Source: Acidimicrobiia bacterium
GTDB lineage: Bacteria > Actinomycetota > Acidimicrobiia > Spongiisociales > ZC4RG35
Direction of reading: 5' to 3'
NCBI GenBank assembly: GCA_003230435.1
Contig: QIDW01000034.1
Coordinates: forward strand, 1 to 6,176
DNA length: 6,176 nucleotides
The notes under the pieces were generated by a model. That model ran no database searches. It was not told the origin of the DNA and worked only from the letters and a program-made list of their open reading frames with translations. Below are positions 5,560 through 6,176 of the stretch, piece by piece; the stretch's first letter is position 1; every line of letters begins with the position of its first letter. A program made the translations under genes and the position numbers.

Positions 5560-6123
5560 TCAAAATGATCGTCCGGTTAGGGATGCGTCGACCACCTTCT
5601 TGAGATCGTAGGAGCTCCTTTGCGGCGGGAAAATCGCCACCACCCTGACCGCTGATGAGGCCTTGACGAGTTCTATTGCATGGGCCAGGTCAGAGTCACC
5701 CGACACAAGAATGGCTTTGTCGATCCGATCCCCCATCGCGTCAGCCACCAGATGTGCTGCGATATTCACGTCAGTCATCTTCTCTTCCCAATTTGTCCAC
5801 CGGTGACCACATCGATGGCAAACACCATTCTTCTTCCGCATGAAACGCCCGTAGATGATCTCAAGGTCGGTGCGTGTTTCGAGCGCCTGAAGGTATATCG
5901 CTTGGCGTTTACGTGGCCCTGGATCCCTACCCTTCACCCGAGCCGTGAAATACTTTGTCTTTACAAGCGATTGGTTCGGTTTGAGGATCCGGCGGCTCAG
6001 TAAACCGAGGTCCAACCAACGCGCATGTCCGAGATTTGCCTGCTTGAGTCCGTAGTAGAGATTGAAACCATCGATGTAGACGATTACGCGTTCCGGCTTG
6101 GCTGGAAGGTTCTGACTGGACAT
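5560..6123 (-). CDS. NYN-domain (PIN-like) putative ribonuclease with a CxxC insert
   Basis: The 187 residues match the NYN/LabA-DUF88 group (COG1432) of PIN-like proteins, predicted metal-dependent RNases. The opening strand is VIVYIDGFNLYYG (13-25, Asp18 and Asn21). A central EEKMTDVNIAAHLVADA (113-129) carries the acidic Asp118, and ILVSGDSDLAHAIELVK (138-154) carries Asp143 and Asp145. The last strand and helix are VRVVAIFPP (159-167) and SYDLKKVVDASL. A small insert before the central motif, VCHRCGHRW (101-109), has Cys102, Cys105 and nearby histidines and could bind a metal, although only one CxxC is seen. There is no signal peptide, so it is cytoplasmic. No Shine-Dalgarno precedes the ATG. 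It stands alone, convergent to the tRNA-Pro unit, and a hand count of 5881-6060 gives 98 G/C of 180 bases, somewhat lower than the neighbours. The RNA target is unknown. A defence or mobile-element role is possible but not shown. Confidence 0.88.
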   Translation of the reverse strand: MSSQNLPAKPERVIVYIDGFNLYYGLKQANLGHARWLDLGLLSRRILKPNQSLVKTKYFTARVKGRDPGPRKRQAIYLQALETRTDLEIIYGRFMRKKNGVCHRCGHRWTNWEEKMTDVNIAAHLVADAMGDRIDKAILVSGDSDLAHAIELVKASSAVRVVAIFPPQRSSYDLKKVVDASLTGRSF

Positions 6124-6158
6124 GAATCACGGACTTGTTATCTTTAGCAATGAACACC
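6124..6158 (-). promoter_or_regulatory. Upstream region of the NYN gene, AT-richer, possible promoter
   Basis: Read on the minus strand, the bases before the ATG are TTCATTGCTAAAGATAACAAG followed by TCCGTGATTC. AGATAA or GATAAC could be a weak -10 box, with TTGCCT from the adjacent palindrome as a possible -35 (18-base spacing to AGATAA). There is no ribosome site close to the ATG, so the message may be leaderless or poorly translated. The evidence is weak. Confidence 0.25.
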
Positions 6159-6175
6159 CCCAGGCAATGCCTGGG
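6159..6175. repeat. Perfect palindrome at the right edge, upstream of the NYN gene
   Basis: CCCAGGCA (6159-6166) and TGCCTGGG (6168-6175) are exact inverse complements around one central base, or a seven-pair stem with an AAT loop if folded as RNA. It sits 36 bases upstream of the NYN start. It could be the terminator of a gene beyond the window, an operator overlapping the NYN promoter, or part of a dispersed repeat. The window ends one base later, so context is missing. Confidence 0.65.
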
Positions 6176-6176
6176 A

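Overview
The window looks like a chromosomal segment of a high-GC bacterium, most likely an actinomycetote. The pointers are the lysC-asd pair, a membrane-anchored cyclophilin with a lysine/arginine-rich N-terminus, and a proline tRNA that does not encode its CCA end. Species or class cannot be settled from the sequence alone; an uncultured lineage is possible because several proteins deviate from textbook family members.

Left half, minus strand (3168 down to 1): three genes read in one direction. They are a secreted or membrane-anchored cyclophilin-type peptidyl-prolyl isomerase, a PHP-domain metallophosphoesterase, and a MurJ-like lipid II flippase. The last two overlap by four bases (ATGA), and only 35 bases separate the first two, so they probably form one transcription unit. 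The flippase frame is broken near 404-408. Its C-terminal half continues without a stop in another frame to the left window edge.

Centre, plus strand (3255-5239): aspartate kinase (lysC) and aspartate-semialdehyde dehydrogenase (asd) overlap by four bases (TTGA). They catalyse the first two steps of the aspartate pathway, toward lysine, diaminopimelate, threonine and methionine. Diaminopimelate also feeds peptidoglycan, the same process as the flippase across the divergent promoter region. The kinase is about 95 residues shorter than the usual actinobacterial enzyme: it seems to have one ACT domain instead of two, and two normally conserved basic residues are replaced.

Right part: a complete tRNA-Pro(CGG) at 5295-5368 is followed by a strong nested hairpin, then about 140 bases without a gene. 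Convergent to these on the minus strand is a NYN-domain (PIN-like) putative ribonuclease at 6123-5560. A perfect palindrome lies upstream of it at the right edge.

I found no CRISPR array, insertion sequence, integrase or obvious new multi-gene system. The most interesting points are the single-ACT aspartate kinase, the flippase frameshift and missing family arginine, and the stand-alone NYN gene beside a tRNA.
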